This document shows positions 46,963 to 57,526 of a stretch of 64,000 nucleotides of DNA, one piece after another. Location of the stretch: the NCBI GenBank assembly GCA_963969395.1, contig OZ017804.1, positions 4,712,001 to 4,776,000 of the forward strand, written 5' to 3'. This stretch comes from Pseudoscleropodium purum (taxonomy: Eukaryota > Streptophyta > Bryopsida > Hypnales > Brachytheciaceae). The notes under the pieces were generated by a model. It was not told where the DNA came from. It ran no database searches and saw only the letters and a list, made by a program, of their open reading frames with translations. The stretch's first letter is position 1; each line of letters opens with the position of its first letter. A program made the translations under genes and the position numbers.

Positions 46963-49173
46963 TTATACTATGAATATGTCACTTCGCGCACAGCCTTCAA
47001 ACCAATTGCTATTTACCTTGTCAAGAAATCCTACTCGGCGATATGACTCTTGCCCATGACCAGTAGCTTCCAAGAGGAGACAGAATGCACTCGTTGTTGG
47101 ATAATCCTTGGCTTCGACAACACCCAAACAGAGACAATGCAAGTGCGACCATCGTTCAAATGCAGACCAAACGTATCCATCTCTGTATCCGAATTCGCTG
47201 ATATGGTTTGCTTCTGAACTTTCATCGAGGTAAAGTTTTGTGCCCTCTGGTGGATCCCCGAACGCTTTGATGAAGCCACTCAGCTTCACTCTACCGCTGA
47301 TTACACATCCAAACGGATCTGCGTTTGGCATTGGAGTGATATGGACATCTAGAACGTCGGGCTCAAAACCTGAAACCGAGGTTTGACCTCTTATTATGGC
47401 GTCAAGGTAAGGATGCACTACTGGTCCATCAATAGAGGCCCATGAAAATGATGGTGCTCGGTAAAATGGGACACGATGGTTTCTATTTTCAGATTCCTGA
47501 ACGTGGCTTCGAGCATTCTGGAATAGGCGGGGTGCCCATTCAAATAAATTTGACCGCCAGGCCAGCCCTACCGGAAAGTCTGTAGCCCACAGACCTGCAA
47601 CATAGCCATAGATAGGTGCAGTGTCCAAAAGGAATAGACTCTCGAACGAACTGGCAAGACCAGAGATGGCAGGTAGTTTGTCCCTTGCCACAGTCAGTTT
47701 CCGCTTGCAGAAATCCCCAAGTAATTCATACCAGAATTTGTAAACATCATCAAGGAGCTGAGGACGAAGCTTGTATACGGCTTTAGAGGGTTGGATAGGT
47801 TGATACAAGTCAGTGCTTTGACTCTCCAAGCCTGGGCTAGTCTGGATCGGCCAAGCTGCAACAAGAGAGCGCGAGATCTGTGAAGTCCGGAGTAACTGCG
47901 CGATATGATATCCATTCCAAAGCTGTCGTCCGCACCCCTCAGGACAACGCTCGGAGGCTTGAAGTTCGGCACATTCCCAGTATAGCTCATGCCGACACCA
48001 ATGCAAGATACGCCGGGACAGAACCCGCTCCTGGAGGATCCATCCACGCTCACTCAAGATCCCCTCATCCACATTCTCGGTGAAAGAGCCAATATTTGGG
48101 AGGAAAAAATGTCCTTTTTCAAAATCCTCAAAATCCCCTTCAGATTTGAGAAGCCTTGGATATTTGCATGGGCGGATCTCCAAAACATTCCTCTTATTTA
48201 GTATGCCGCCATGAACGTCCTGCGCCGCGTTTGCAGCGATGGTGAGCCATGCATTCGCATAGTACTTGCCCATTCGAGTAGACTCTTGTTCCCAATCTCT
48301 CGAAGAATCTTGAATTATGCAGAGGGAATCAATCCAAAGATAACGGACATTCAGCTTTCTTGTTATCTTCACAGCATCTTGAAAACTTCGTGGCAAGAGT
48401 TGCATGCTGATTTCGCTTAATCTAGAGTCGAGCTCTGACAAGGTTGTTGTGAACATAGGTGCGCTGCCCCAATGATGGCTTAGAACGATATAATCACCTA
48501 CCATGCCAGAAGTGATCTTCAAGCGTGGATTCTGTTTTCCAGCGGGAGGTCCAACATCGATAACGCGTGTTGGTAACAGGGAACTAGTCCCTGCCTCCAT
48601 GCTAATATGGCACCTTTGGTGAGTCTTGCTGCAGTCACACAGCCAAGAAGTGATCTGTGAGAAAATGCGGTCCGAAGAGGGATCGATATCAATTTCAGCC
48701 AATCGCAAATAGTACTCATCCCTACTCCCCCAAAATGGTCCCCGTGGTTCGTCGCCGATGACAAAGCCTCGTTCAAGCATAAGTTTTGTCTGTTGCTTGC
48801 CGTAACTGACAGAAAGGAAAACTTGGATTGTCCCACGTAAAAACTCCCAGTCAACACCTACAGTAACCTCTTTATGTATGGGGGCACCATCAGTAGTCGG
48901 TATGGCTCTCCATTGCAGAGCTGAGACCATCAATGTGCACAGATGGCAGTCGTCTTCTGCTGAATATCTAAGCGCTTCAAGGCTTTTATGGTGAATTCGG
49001 AGATCATCTCCATACATGGCTCTACCTCCAAACATGAGCTTCTCTCCATTCCGGTACTTATCAACGTAGTCGAAACAGAGACCATTGCACAGTGCACAAA
49101 GATGACTAAGATCGGTCCATCGAGGAACTTGGGCAATATTAGTCAAATCTCGGATCACATCAGCTGCATCCAT
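46963..49173 (-). CDS. HET-domain (heterokaryon incompatibility) protein
   Basis: A single uninterrupted 736-codon frame. The HET domain (Pfam HET family) spans about residues 228-385: YIVLSHHWG opens it, LPRSFQDAVKI and YLWIDSLCIIQDSSRDW form the core, YYANAWLTIAANAA follows, and RGWILQERVLSRRILHW closes it, all hallmarks in the right order. The N-terminal part has paired cysteines (CALCNGLC at 26-33, CHLC at 76-79, CDCSKTHQRC at 179-188), as often in this family. No signal peptide or membrane segment is evident. In fungi such proteins trigger cell death on contact between incompatible strains; in plants the role is unknown. The first ATG (GCCATGG context, G at -3 and +4) is chosen. It has no introns, unlike the spliced plant genes nearby, and its GC is above that of the surrounding DNA. 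This fits acquisition from a fungus followed by upkeep of the frame. Family assignment is sure; expression and function are not. Confidence 0.93.
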   Translation of the reverse strand: MDAADVIRDLTNIAQVPRWTDLSHLCALCNGLCFDYVDKYRNGEKLMFGGRAMYGDDLRIHHKSLEALRYSAEDDCHLCTLMVSALQWRAIPTTDGAPIHKEVTVGVDWEFLRGTIQVFLSVSYGKQQTKLMLERGFVIGDEPRGPFWGSRDEYYLRLAEIDIDPSSDRIFSQITSWLCDCSKTHQRCHISMEAGTSSLLPTRVIDVGPPAGKQNPRLKITSGMVGDYIVLSHHWGSAPMFTTTLSELDSRLSEISMQLLPRSFQDAVKITRKLNVRYLWIDSLCIIQDSSRDWEQESTRMGKYYANAWLTIAANAAQDVHGGILNKRNVLEIRPCKYPRLLKSEGDFEDFEKGHFFLPNIGSFTENVDEGILSERGWILQERVLSRRILHWCRHELYWECAELQASERCPEGCGRQLWNGYHIAQLLRTSQISRSLVAAWPIQTSPGLESQSTDLYQPIQPSKAVYKLRPQLLDDVYKFWYELLGDFCKRKLTVARDKLPAISGLASSFESLFLLDTAPIYGYVAGLWATDFPVGLAWRSNLFEWAPRLFQNARSHVQESENRNHRVPFYRAPSFSWASIDGPVVHPYLDAIIRGQTSVSGFEPDVLDVHITPMPNADPFGCVISGRVKLSGFIKAFGDPPEGTKLYLDESSEANHISEFGYRDGYVWSAFERWSHLHCLCLGVVEAKDYPTTSAFCLLLEATGHGQESYRRVGFLDKVNSNWFEGCARSDIFIV

Positions 49174-50435
49174 GGCTTCGGTTCCGCTTTAAATGAGCTA
49201 GATCTCCTAATGAGAAGCATCCAGGTTGAACACCCTTCAAATTAAGGGTATTCAATAGAAATTAGTTTCCCAATTCTATAAAGTTTTCATGCTTGAACAC
49301 CCACTTAAAGTAGAGACTGTCAAAAAGGTCAAGTAGTCCAGCTTCTCAAATCATGCTGTCAAGATCCAACACCCAAGCTGTCAACAATTAAAAACGTTAA
49401 AAATCAAATTTTCTAATTTCTAAGGTAAGTTGTAAGAGCCAAATAGTTGCTCAAATGGAAGGCTGTCATTTCATCAAGTTCTCTAACCTCTTAAATACAG
49501 GTATTAAGCCTAATTACTCATATGAGATGTCTTATTAAAAACATATGAATCTAGAAGACTGAACAAGGTCTAAATCGTTATTATCAGCCGGTGCATTATC
49601 TTGGGTGGAGGGCAGGTCACTATGTGTACATTTTACATACCCGGTCACTCCCCAACTGGAAGCATCAACTGAGATTAAGAGGTATATATTAATACCATAT
49701 GGCATAAAATATAATACATAGAATATTCTATAATTTAAAGAATACCTATGGTATATCCTAAATATACTCTAAATATATTTACGATGTACCAATTCTCTAT
49801 ACATTCTTATGGCATATTGATATTTCTTTTTCTAAATTTAATTTTATAAAACATGAATCAAAAGACCCAATAATTTTTTTTCACGCAGTTTTGTTAAAAA
49901 TGGAAGTGATCTCTCCAAGGCATTATTGCAAACAGGTTGAAAGCTCACGCTTGAAAGAATAGTTTAGTTAATACAAATACTTTTCCCAAAACAATCCAAC
50001 ACAAATTACTGTAAATTTAACAAAATAAAAGGCAAACACCTGATTCACAAGATTGTAATAACAAATAATAAGAGAGCCAGGCGACCTTCTGCTAGGCCCT
50101 TAACACACCCATAACCTGACTTTGATTGTTGATACAGCGTCCAAGAAATACACACTCTTCTGAACCCAAAAATGCTTTGCTAGACATCAACTCACTCGGA
50201 CCTCCATAATTACCTGCCTACTCGAGAATAGGATCTCAAATTTGCTGGAGACAAACTGTCGTTTGGACCTAAGTTGTTACTATTGCTTCATCTCACACAT
50301 TCTACTAGGCTAGCTACCACATCTCAAGCTTGATCTGCACCTCATGCAAGAGAATATCTCACACCTAATTTGCATCTCTGTACTGCAAATCAATTGAGCA
50401 TAATCCACCTATCGATATCCCAGACACTACTTCAG
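49174..50435. other. upstream region of the HET gene, no gene
   Basis: This is by position the promoter of the minus-strand HET gene and of the plus-strand gene at 50.4 kb, which would be divergently transcribed. No clear TATA box could be assigned. GAACACCC words recur at about 49229 and 49315. Confidence 0.35.
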
Positions 50436-51289
50436 GAATTTCAAATGTTACTGTTTTCAAATGAAGTGGTTATATCAGCGCAACAAATGCGACAAACTTC
50501 TAAGGCCCGGACACGGACACAAGAACTGATGAAAAATCCATGCAAGACTCTGGGCGAAGTAGAAAAGTACCTGAAGATGAAGGGGCTCTTCGTTAAGCAC
50601 AACCAAATGTCACAGGCCTCATGTGTGCATGGCTCTTTCACTGCAACCATCGATGCCGAACAGTAAGCTCCCTTCTCAGATAATGAATGACCTAATGTAC
50701 TGTACAGTGGGCGGCAAAAAGTATTCGACCCCCCCCGATTCCTCCATCCTTCTTGCCAACAAAGCGCGTTCAGCTCAACGGAGGGGGGGTGTCGAATACA
50801 TTTGGCCGCCCACTGTACAGGAATGGCGCAAGGATAACGTTTACAATACAGGGTTGAAGATGTCTGTGAGATCATCAACGATCAACTCATAATAGTTTTA
50901 GAAACTCTATTAACCCAGAACCAGGGACTGAACTCTTCCTCCTAGAAAGATGCACCAATTTCAAATGGTCGTCTCTCTCCTTCGAACGCACAATCAAATT
51001 TGTACCGGCCTTCAAATCGATCCGCAGACGTGTCAACCATGTCGCTCAGAACATACAAGGACTCAGCACCCACACCACAGATAGTATGATTACCCTCAAA
51101 AACTTCCACAAAACAGGTGACATACTTACCGGTGCATCAGCTTTCCCTGAAACCCTGTCGGCATACAATTTAGTCCATAAGATAACCCAAAAAGCTCGAG
51201 AGAAAACCGAGAAAGTCAGAAGGCGGGTTGGGCTGCAATTTCCGCGCCTCCAGCACGTGCAACAGTGCCCTACCATCCAATTCGTCTAA
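50436..51289 (+). CDS. unrecognised two-exon gene (possibly frame-shifted)
   Basis: Two open segments join in phase across a GT/AG intron. Exon 50436-50662 ends CGAACA before GTAAGC and carries LGEVEKYLKMKGLFVKHN; the next begins at 50852 after TTACAATACAG and continues VEDVCEIINDQLIIVLETLL. The split codon restores Gln exactly. The remaining frame (FKSIRRRVNHVAQNIQGLS ... AYNLVHKITQKAREKTEKVR, ending at TAA 51287-51289) is shifted by one base near 50935, where one extra base would restore NQGLELFLLER. So there is either a one-base loss or a further tiny intron I cannot see. The protein is basic and helix-rich, without membrane segments or signal. A faint likeness to Nepro-type helical domains (ELxxLER ... 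KSIRRRVN) is too weak to name it. The intron holds a mariner-like MITE. Further 5' exons upstream are likely. Confidence 0.45.
50703..50817. mobile_element. mariner/Stowaway-like MITE in an intron
   Basis: The element is 50705-50815 (111 bp) between TA dinucleotides. The ends are near-perfect inverted copies of about 33 bp: CAGTGGGCGGCAAAAAGTAT at the left, and the reverse complement of CAGTGGGCGGCCAAATGTAT at the right, both continuing TCGAC and then C-rich. TA duplications and CAGTGGGCGGC ends fit a Tc1/mariner derivative. It occupies most of the 189-bp intron of the neighbouring gene. Confidence 0.85.
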
Positions 51290-52300
51290 AACATACCCAT
51301 CGAATTCCCTACTAAGGTCTCAATCATCTGGGGCGTAGGCATAAGTTGCAGAAAAGCATTTAGAAGGGATCAGAGAACGTCAAGGAGTATAGAGCTATAT
51401 AATTGCGTGGAAAGAACTTTTAGGGTTTTGTCAGAATCCTTAGATTTAGACAAGAAATGAAACTGCTGTGGTAACGTAGAAAGACCTTAAGATATTGAGA
51501 CCTGCAGTTCACAGAAACATAAGTCACCTCTTGATACAAGTTTGTTCCTGATAAATACCAGATGAATGAGCTACAACAGTGGGTTTGCGGGCTAGTAGCG
51601 TTAGTGGGCTACTCCCACACATGATGATATTGGTGCCACGAATTTTGAGAAGACAAGGCGCCATAGCTGACGACCTTGGGTTTATAACTCAACTCTCTCG
51701 TCAGCGCTGGTGCCTTGTCAGGTTTAGGGTTTAAGTGCAAGCCTAACCTGGCGACTTCGAGAGAGGTTAGACTCTCCTGTGTGGCACACAAGCTTGCAAC
51801 GTCAAGACGGACTGAGCGCATCTAGAATCAAGCGAAACAGAACGATGTAAGCGCATGCAACTTTGACGTTTTCGAACAGCAAATTAGAGTGGAAGAGCTG
51901 AGAAGTTGCCGACGCGTAACCACAAACCGGATACTGCTACCAACTCCTTTGTACCTTCGCTTACAAGAAGAAATCAGTGCTTAGGACAGCAACTTGATTT
52001 CTAGGTTTTTACCATGATGTTACCATGATGTTTTGTCTAGTATCACGGTGCACACCAGCAAAGAACAGACGTTTTTAAATAGAGAAAGTCAGATTTGGGC
52101 TCGCACCAATTCCAGTGACAAGATCATAACAGCGATTGCAGGTGCAAGAAGAATCCTCGCCACCCCTCCCTCGGCACTCCTCGACGCTAAGTCCCACTCG
52201 GATTCAAGGAAACGCCTGTTGCTCGCTCCCCCCGGCCATACACTCTGGTCATCAGTGCATGGCCGGGAGGATAGTTCATAGTTGTTGTTTTTCTCATAAT
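51290..52300. other. GC-richer flank with hairpins, no gene called
   Basis: Two inverted repeats are visible: AAGGCGCCATAGCTGAC (51654-51670) against GTCAGCGCTGGTGCCTT (51703-51719, imperfect), and CCCGGCCAT (about 52229-52237) against ATGGCCGGG (about 52259-52267). The first part may be the 3' untranslated region of the preceding gene. No known RNA gene was recognised. Confidence 0.35.
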
Positions 52301-55300
52301 TTTAGTTTTGTTTTTTTTAAACTTTAATATGTCACCCCCTAAACTTATACACTCTAAACTAAAGATTTGAGAAAAAACATCATGAAGTATTTGTTAGAAG
52401 AATATTTTGGAATCGATGTACAAATAGAAGTTGTAGATTTTGATTTATAGATTCCATTTTCACACTTGGATTCATGAATTTTATCACCAAAGTTTTTTTT
52501 TATAAGTTTTGATAGAAAAATTTAAAACTTCTTTTTAAATCAAGGACAAGGAAAACATTATCACTTTTTGAGTTACATTGGTTAGAATGGATTTGAAATG
52601 AGGTTCTCCTCACATTGTCATTCATTGAAATTTTTGTGTTCTTTCAATTGACAAATTCATTTTTGCAAATCCAAGTTTGAACTAAAGTCAATGCAATTTT
52701 GGTTCGGTAAACCACTTGAGAAAGATAAGCTAAGGAATAATGCCCTACCAATGACAATACATCCTAAATCCTACAACAAGTTGGCTTTAAAAAAAATGTA
52801 GGCATTTTGTAAAGTGATTATAAAATCTGTCTCAACAACTTAGTCTATGGGGTGGTTCACTTTGGAAGTTATTTACTACCCAACCATAATTGCTTTTTTG
52901 CTTCAAGTTTTTTAGAATTGTATTGCATATAGTCTACTAAAGTATTTATGTTTGTCCATTTTCTCACTTGTTTTCAACATATGGAACATAAAGTGAAATG
53001 GAATAGAGCGTACTTCTAATTTTTTAAGTCAACAAACATTGGAAACTGTGTATACTTATTTATTCAATGTATAGGGCAACATATAAAAATGACTATTTGA
53101 ACATTAGAATTCATTGTAATATATGGGAAAAAAATATTTTCTATTTTCTATTGTATGGTGGTGTAGCCAAAAAGTAAAGGAAAATTTAAGGCCCAAGCCT
53201 TGAAATGAAAAGCATGAAATGGACTTTAAAAGAAATTCATCCAAAAAAACCTTTTTCAAAAAACCACATGATCCATATTAAGACCACATAGAATCTCTAA
53301 GACTAGAAGAGGTTTGAACCGAGGGTAGTACAAAAACAAGGTGTTCCAATGCTTCTGATTCAATGAATTGAGGAAACAAGAAAAAACTAGATTTTGCAAG
53401 CATTGCTCTCTTATACAAGTTTGGCTTTTTATCTTGAGAAATGTAATGAAAATATTAAATTTATTAGTTTCCGACTTTCCATTCAAAGTGAAATTCAAAA
53501 AATCTTCATTGTATATTTTCTTGTTATGAATTTTTGACATGTTCAATAAGATACTTTTTGAAACAACACAACTAAGGAACCTTAGAAAGTAGTCTACTAG
53601 CCTTGCAACAAAATTAAAATCTATCAATGTTAATTGTTAAATCAATAAATCCAATAAACACAAGTACTTGATCCTCCACCAATCTGCCCATCCGCCCACC
53701 CAATGAACGGCGATTGAACAATGTCCGTCTGCGCTTACAACGTCTAGGGAAACGGGACATCCAGATGTCCGCTTTTTAGACATGATTTTATTAAAAAAAA
53801 CATCCAGGACAACTCTACTTCCTATAGTATTGAGAGCTCTTAGAAATGAGCCTCAACTACACTAGATCTTGGAAAAAAAATCACATTCAAAATTCACTTA
53901 AAAAAATTATAGAGTAGATTTTAAGAAGCCATAAATTGATTGGAGTTGTACATGTTAGGCCCTTTAACTTCATATTTTTTTGGTCACCAACTTTTTAGAT
54001 TTGACTTGTGAAAAGAGGATCGAAAGACTTCACATCACTTTCGCATTTTTAACACCTTCATGATCAAACATTATAATCTTCACTCTAGAAGTGATATTGT
54101 TGTGTTTTCTTTTCTTATAAGATCTCTAATATGTCTAGTTTGAATTTTTATGGTTACAATTTTAAAAATTGATAAAATTCTAATCAAAATGTTGGCATTT
54201 TATTCAATTTAGAAGAAGCTCAAAACAAGCCTTGGACATTTAGGGACTAAGTTAGTCAATAATTAAAACATGAAACTATTGTACATATAAAAGTATATAT
54301 GTGATATGTAATTTTCAATGAACTATAGGTAACTCAAGTAACTTAGAAATTTTCTTTAAAAATCTTTCTTTTCAGAAATAAAAATTCAAATTTGGTTATT
54401 TGGAATTCTACATATGTAGAAAGCTTTAAATGATTCCATTTTTATTAATGAGATGAAAGTAATGAGGAGTTTTACTTTGAGGGTAGTTATAGAATTTCTA
54501 CTCTAAGATAAACTTTGAAGTCCTTTATTTAATTCCTAAAGGTTTATAACTATGCTTTCACCAAAAACACTCAAAAACTATCATTTCTAGTACAAGTACC
54601 AAATTTCATAAGACAAACATTTTTGAACACATATAAATTGTAGGATCTTATAGTACAAATTTTTGAAAAGATATAGATGTAAAAAAAAATTCTACCATGT
54701 AGATTGCAAGATATTAGCGTTTCAATTCACAAAAATCTTTTTTGGCCCTACAAAAAAACAAGCAGTTGCATTTTACAAGGTCACATTTGTATTAAAAAAT
54801 GTCCAAAATGGAGGTGCTTCTTTAGATTCATTCTTCAAGTCAAGTTGGCTACATGCTTGAAAAATTCAAATCATTTGGAATTGTACAACATATAGGAAAA
54901 AATAATAAGTAGAAAAAAGTAAAGAATGATTCAAAATATGAAATTATTACAAATTTTGTTATGGAATTGAAAGATTCCAATCACAATGGTGTTATTTTTG
55001 TAATAAAAATTTAAAACTAAATATTTGTATTTTTTCAAAAAATACTAAAAGTTGAGTTAAATAGAAAACTTCAAAGTTTATCTTAGAATAGAGATTCTAT
55101 AACTACCTACAAACTAAAATTCCTCATAATTTTCAACCCATTAATCAAAATGAACCATTCAAAGCTTCCTATGCATATATAAAACTACAAAACTAATTTT
55201 AAGTTTTATTTTTTTTTTAAAAGTCAGTTTTAAAGATTTTTTTAATGTTGTTCAAGCTACCCATCAAGTAATGAAAATTACATATCATGCAATAACTTTT

Positions 55301-55700
55301 TTTAAATGTAGTCAAAAGTTATGAAAATTTTTAAGCCTTAAAGCTAATCTTTAAATACATATTGTATGAAAAGTTCAAAGAAAGAAAATAAAAACTCTAT
55401 TCGTAGTGTACTGCTCCAAAATTGCTTTGTTGCTTAGAAATGCAATTTAGTGCTTTAGAGATTAAAAGATTAGATTCTAAAAGCATGGCAAGAGCTACGA
55501 AAAAATCAACACCTAGAATTATATTATATAATACCTACAATTAAAGCCCAAGTACCACATAAAACATCTAATTTGAGCTTCTACTTGCTTAGTAATCCAA
55601 CCTCACACAATTGAAGAGATTGTTTGTGACTCTTAGAATCCAAATGCAAACTATTATCATCTTCTACAATGCACTGCAAAGAAGAGCTTGGTATTGAAAA
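52301..55700. other. AT-rich DNA downstream of the receptor-kinase gene
   Basis: No supportable gene. 53256-53627 (minus, 123 codons) is open but has no family features. GC rises only around 53690-53770, where GTCCG and GACATCC words recall the GC-rich MITE family, but no ends or duplication are present. The RLK transcript should end just below 55708. Confidence 0.4.
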
Positions 55701-56360
55701 ACAAAAACTAGACAATATCATATGATGAGCTTGGAACTTCTTGATAGTCTTCCAAAGCACAATCATCTATGTTTTTGTTACCAATGAGTATGGCCACAAC
55801 TTCGGACATTGCAGGACATCTTGTAGCAATATAGTGCAAACATTGCAACCCAACTTTAACAACTTGCTTGAATATGGCCTCTTCAACCACTATCATTTCT
55901 TCAAGTGATTTGTCTTTTGGATTTTGCAAGTTGTCATTGGAATGCAATTCTTGAGCCTACACATCAATACAAATTAACATAATTCATTTCAATTGAATTC
56001 AACAAGTAGACAAGAATCTTAACTACCATGAGTTTCTTCATGTTTGTAAACCTTGCAACATTATGAAAAGATGTACATTAGTTACTTATCCATTACACCA
56101 AATATTGTTCTTCAATTGGTGATTTTAAATCAATCTTCTTTTGCCCACTCACAATCTCCAATAGCAACACATCAAAACTAAACACATCAAGTTTGGTAGA
56201 AACTTGGCCATAGCACAAATATTTTGGGGTTATGTATCCCCTACACAAATTCAACAATTAATAATGAGGTTAGAAGCATTCCTGTTTCATATCCTCAACA
56301 ATGTAATAGATAGTTGAAAAACACAATACTTGATCATGTGAGTTTTACATAATGCCTTAA

Positions 56361-56824
56361 TTGGTTCCAACAACTTTGAATACACTCATGTGAGTTTTTC
56401 CATCATCAAATGATGGAAAAAAGAGTGCTAAACCAAAGTTTGCAATCTTAGGATTCCAGTGCTTGTCAAGGAGGATATTTTCGCCTTTGATGTTTTGATG
56501 TACAATGGCCGGTTGCACTTCTTCATGGAGGTATGCCAAACCTTGAGCAATCCCCAAAATGATGTTGAACTGAGTTGGTCAATCAAGATGCCTACCACGT
56601 GTTGAATCTCTCCATAAGTTATCTTCAAGGTTTTTATTTTCTACAAACTCATGAACCAAAATTCGTTGCTTTTCTCTTATGCAACATCCTTTTAATTGGA
56701 CTAAGTTGCAATGCTTTATATTGGATACAACAATGATTTCACTAAGGAAATCTTGAATTCCTTGCTCCATACTTAATTTGGTCAATTTCTTCACAGCTAC
56801 ATGGCTTCCATCTAGAAGTGTGCC
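56361..56824 (-). other. kinase core exon of receptor-kinase copy 2
   Basis: The exon opens after a CAG acceptor (56825-56827) with GTLLDGSHVAVKKL, keeping the ATP-binding Lys, and joins the previous exon's GGFGIVYK in phase. The C-helix region and NLVQLKGCC follow. An in-frame TGA (56579-56581) stands where the family has Trp in LDWPTRFNI (here LD, stop, PTQFNI). The catalytic loop reads IVHQNIKGENILLD (normally HRD) and the metal-binding site KIANFGLA (normally DFG), so both Asp residues are Asn. The exon ends VVGTK with the donor changed from GT to TT. Confidence 0.88.
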
Positions 56825-57068
56825 CTGATTTGTATCCAAGTTCAAAACACAAGGTTTTTAATTCAAAAATCAACATTAATCTCTAGCATATAGTATGAAT
56901 GTCTGTAATCATGTTGAATTGAAGATTTTGCAAGGTTGACAATAAAAAAAGAATATTGATATCAAATCTAAAATCTACAAGAAAGAGAATTGACCTAAAA
57001 TTGTATTGCATCAGTTAAATTTTCCTAATTGCCTAAAGTAGGATCCTAAAATCAAGTTAGAAATATAC

Positions 57069-57187
57069 CTTGTATACTATACCAAATCCACCTCATCCCA
57101 ACTCATTTCTACTATAAAAATCTTGGGTCACAACTTTCAACTCACTAAATGAATAGAGATTAGGCTTCAAATTCCTTTTATCAAATT
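57069..57187 (-). other. juxtamembrane and glycine-loop exon with a TGA
   Basis: It encodes LYSFSELKVVTQDF and the glycine-rich loop. The loop reads LG, stop, GGFGIVYK: TGA at 57093-57095 replaces what in relatives is an Arg, Glu or Lys codon (CGA to TGA would be a single transition). The acceptor is TTTGTAG (57188-57190 side) and the donor AAG/GTATAT. Confidence 0.85.
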
Positions 57188-57291
57188 CTACAAAATACAA
57201 CAAATTTTTAAAAAACAACATTTGAAAATCATTTGAAGGAAAATTATAGAAGCATTAGATAATGTCAAATATAATTATTCATCAAACTTAC

Positions 57292-57526
57292 CACTTTGGA
57301 TTTCATAAAGCAATGAGATTTTTTTCTTCAACTTTTGGATCACAAAGAATCCCATGATAAAGAGAGCAATTACTACACTACTCACACAAGCAACAATATT
57401 CAAAAGAATTTTGTATGACTTCTTGTCAATTGTGAGTTCCTCAACTACCAATCCACATATAACAGTTAGAAGACAAACTTGTGAAGTATTCCAAGAATGA
57501 ATGTTGTTTGATTCAAAATTCATCAT
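57292..57526 (-). other. transmembrane exon of receptor-kinase copy 2
   Basis: The exon has an AG acceptor at 57527-57528 and a GTAAG donor at 57291-57287. It encodes one hydrophobic helix (ILLNIVACVSSVVIALFIMG) followed by the basic stop-transfer KLKKK. It joins in phase to the juxtamembrane exon (EFDKRN, then NLYSFSELKVVTQDF), the usual entry into a plant receptor kinase domain. Confidence 0.8.

Noticed and set aside
46963..49173. Fungal contamination as the source of the HET gene
   Set aside because: Both flanks pass smoothly into AT-rich DNA of the same kind as the rest of the window, and a plant-type spliced segment lies beside it. This cannot be excluded fully without reads.
53690..53780. 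Ninth GC-rich MITE copy
   Set aside because: Only scattered GTCCG/GACATCC words; no CAGGGTTGAC end and no 8-bp duplication.
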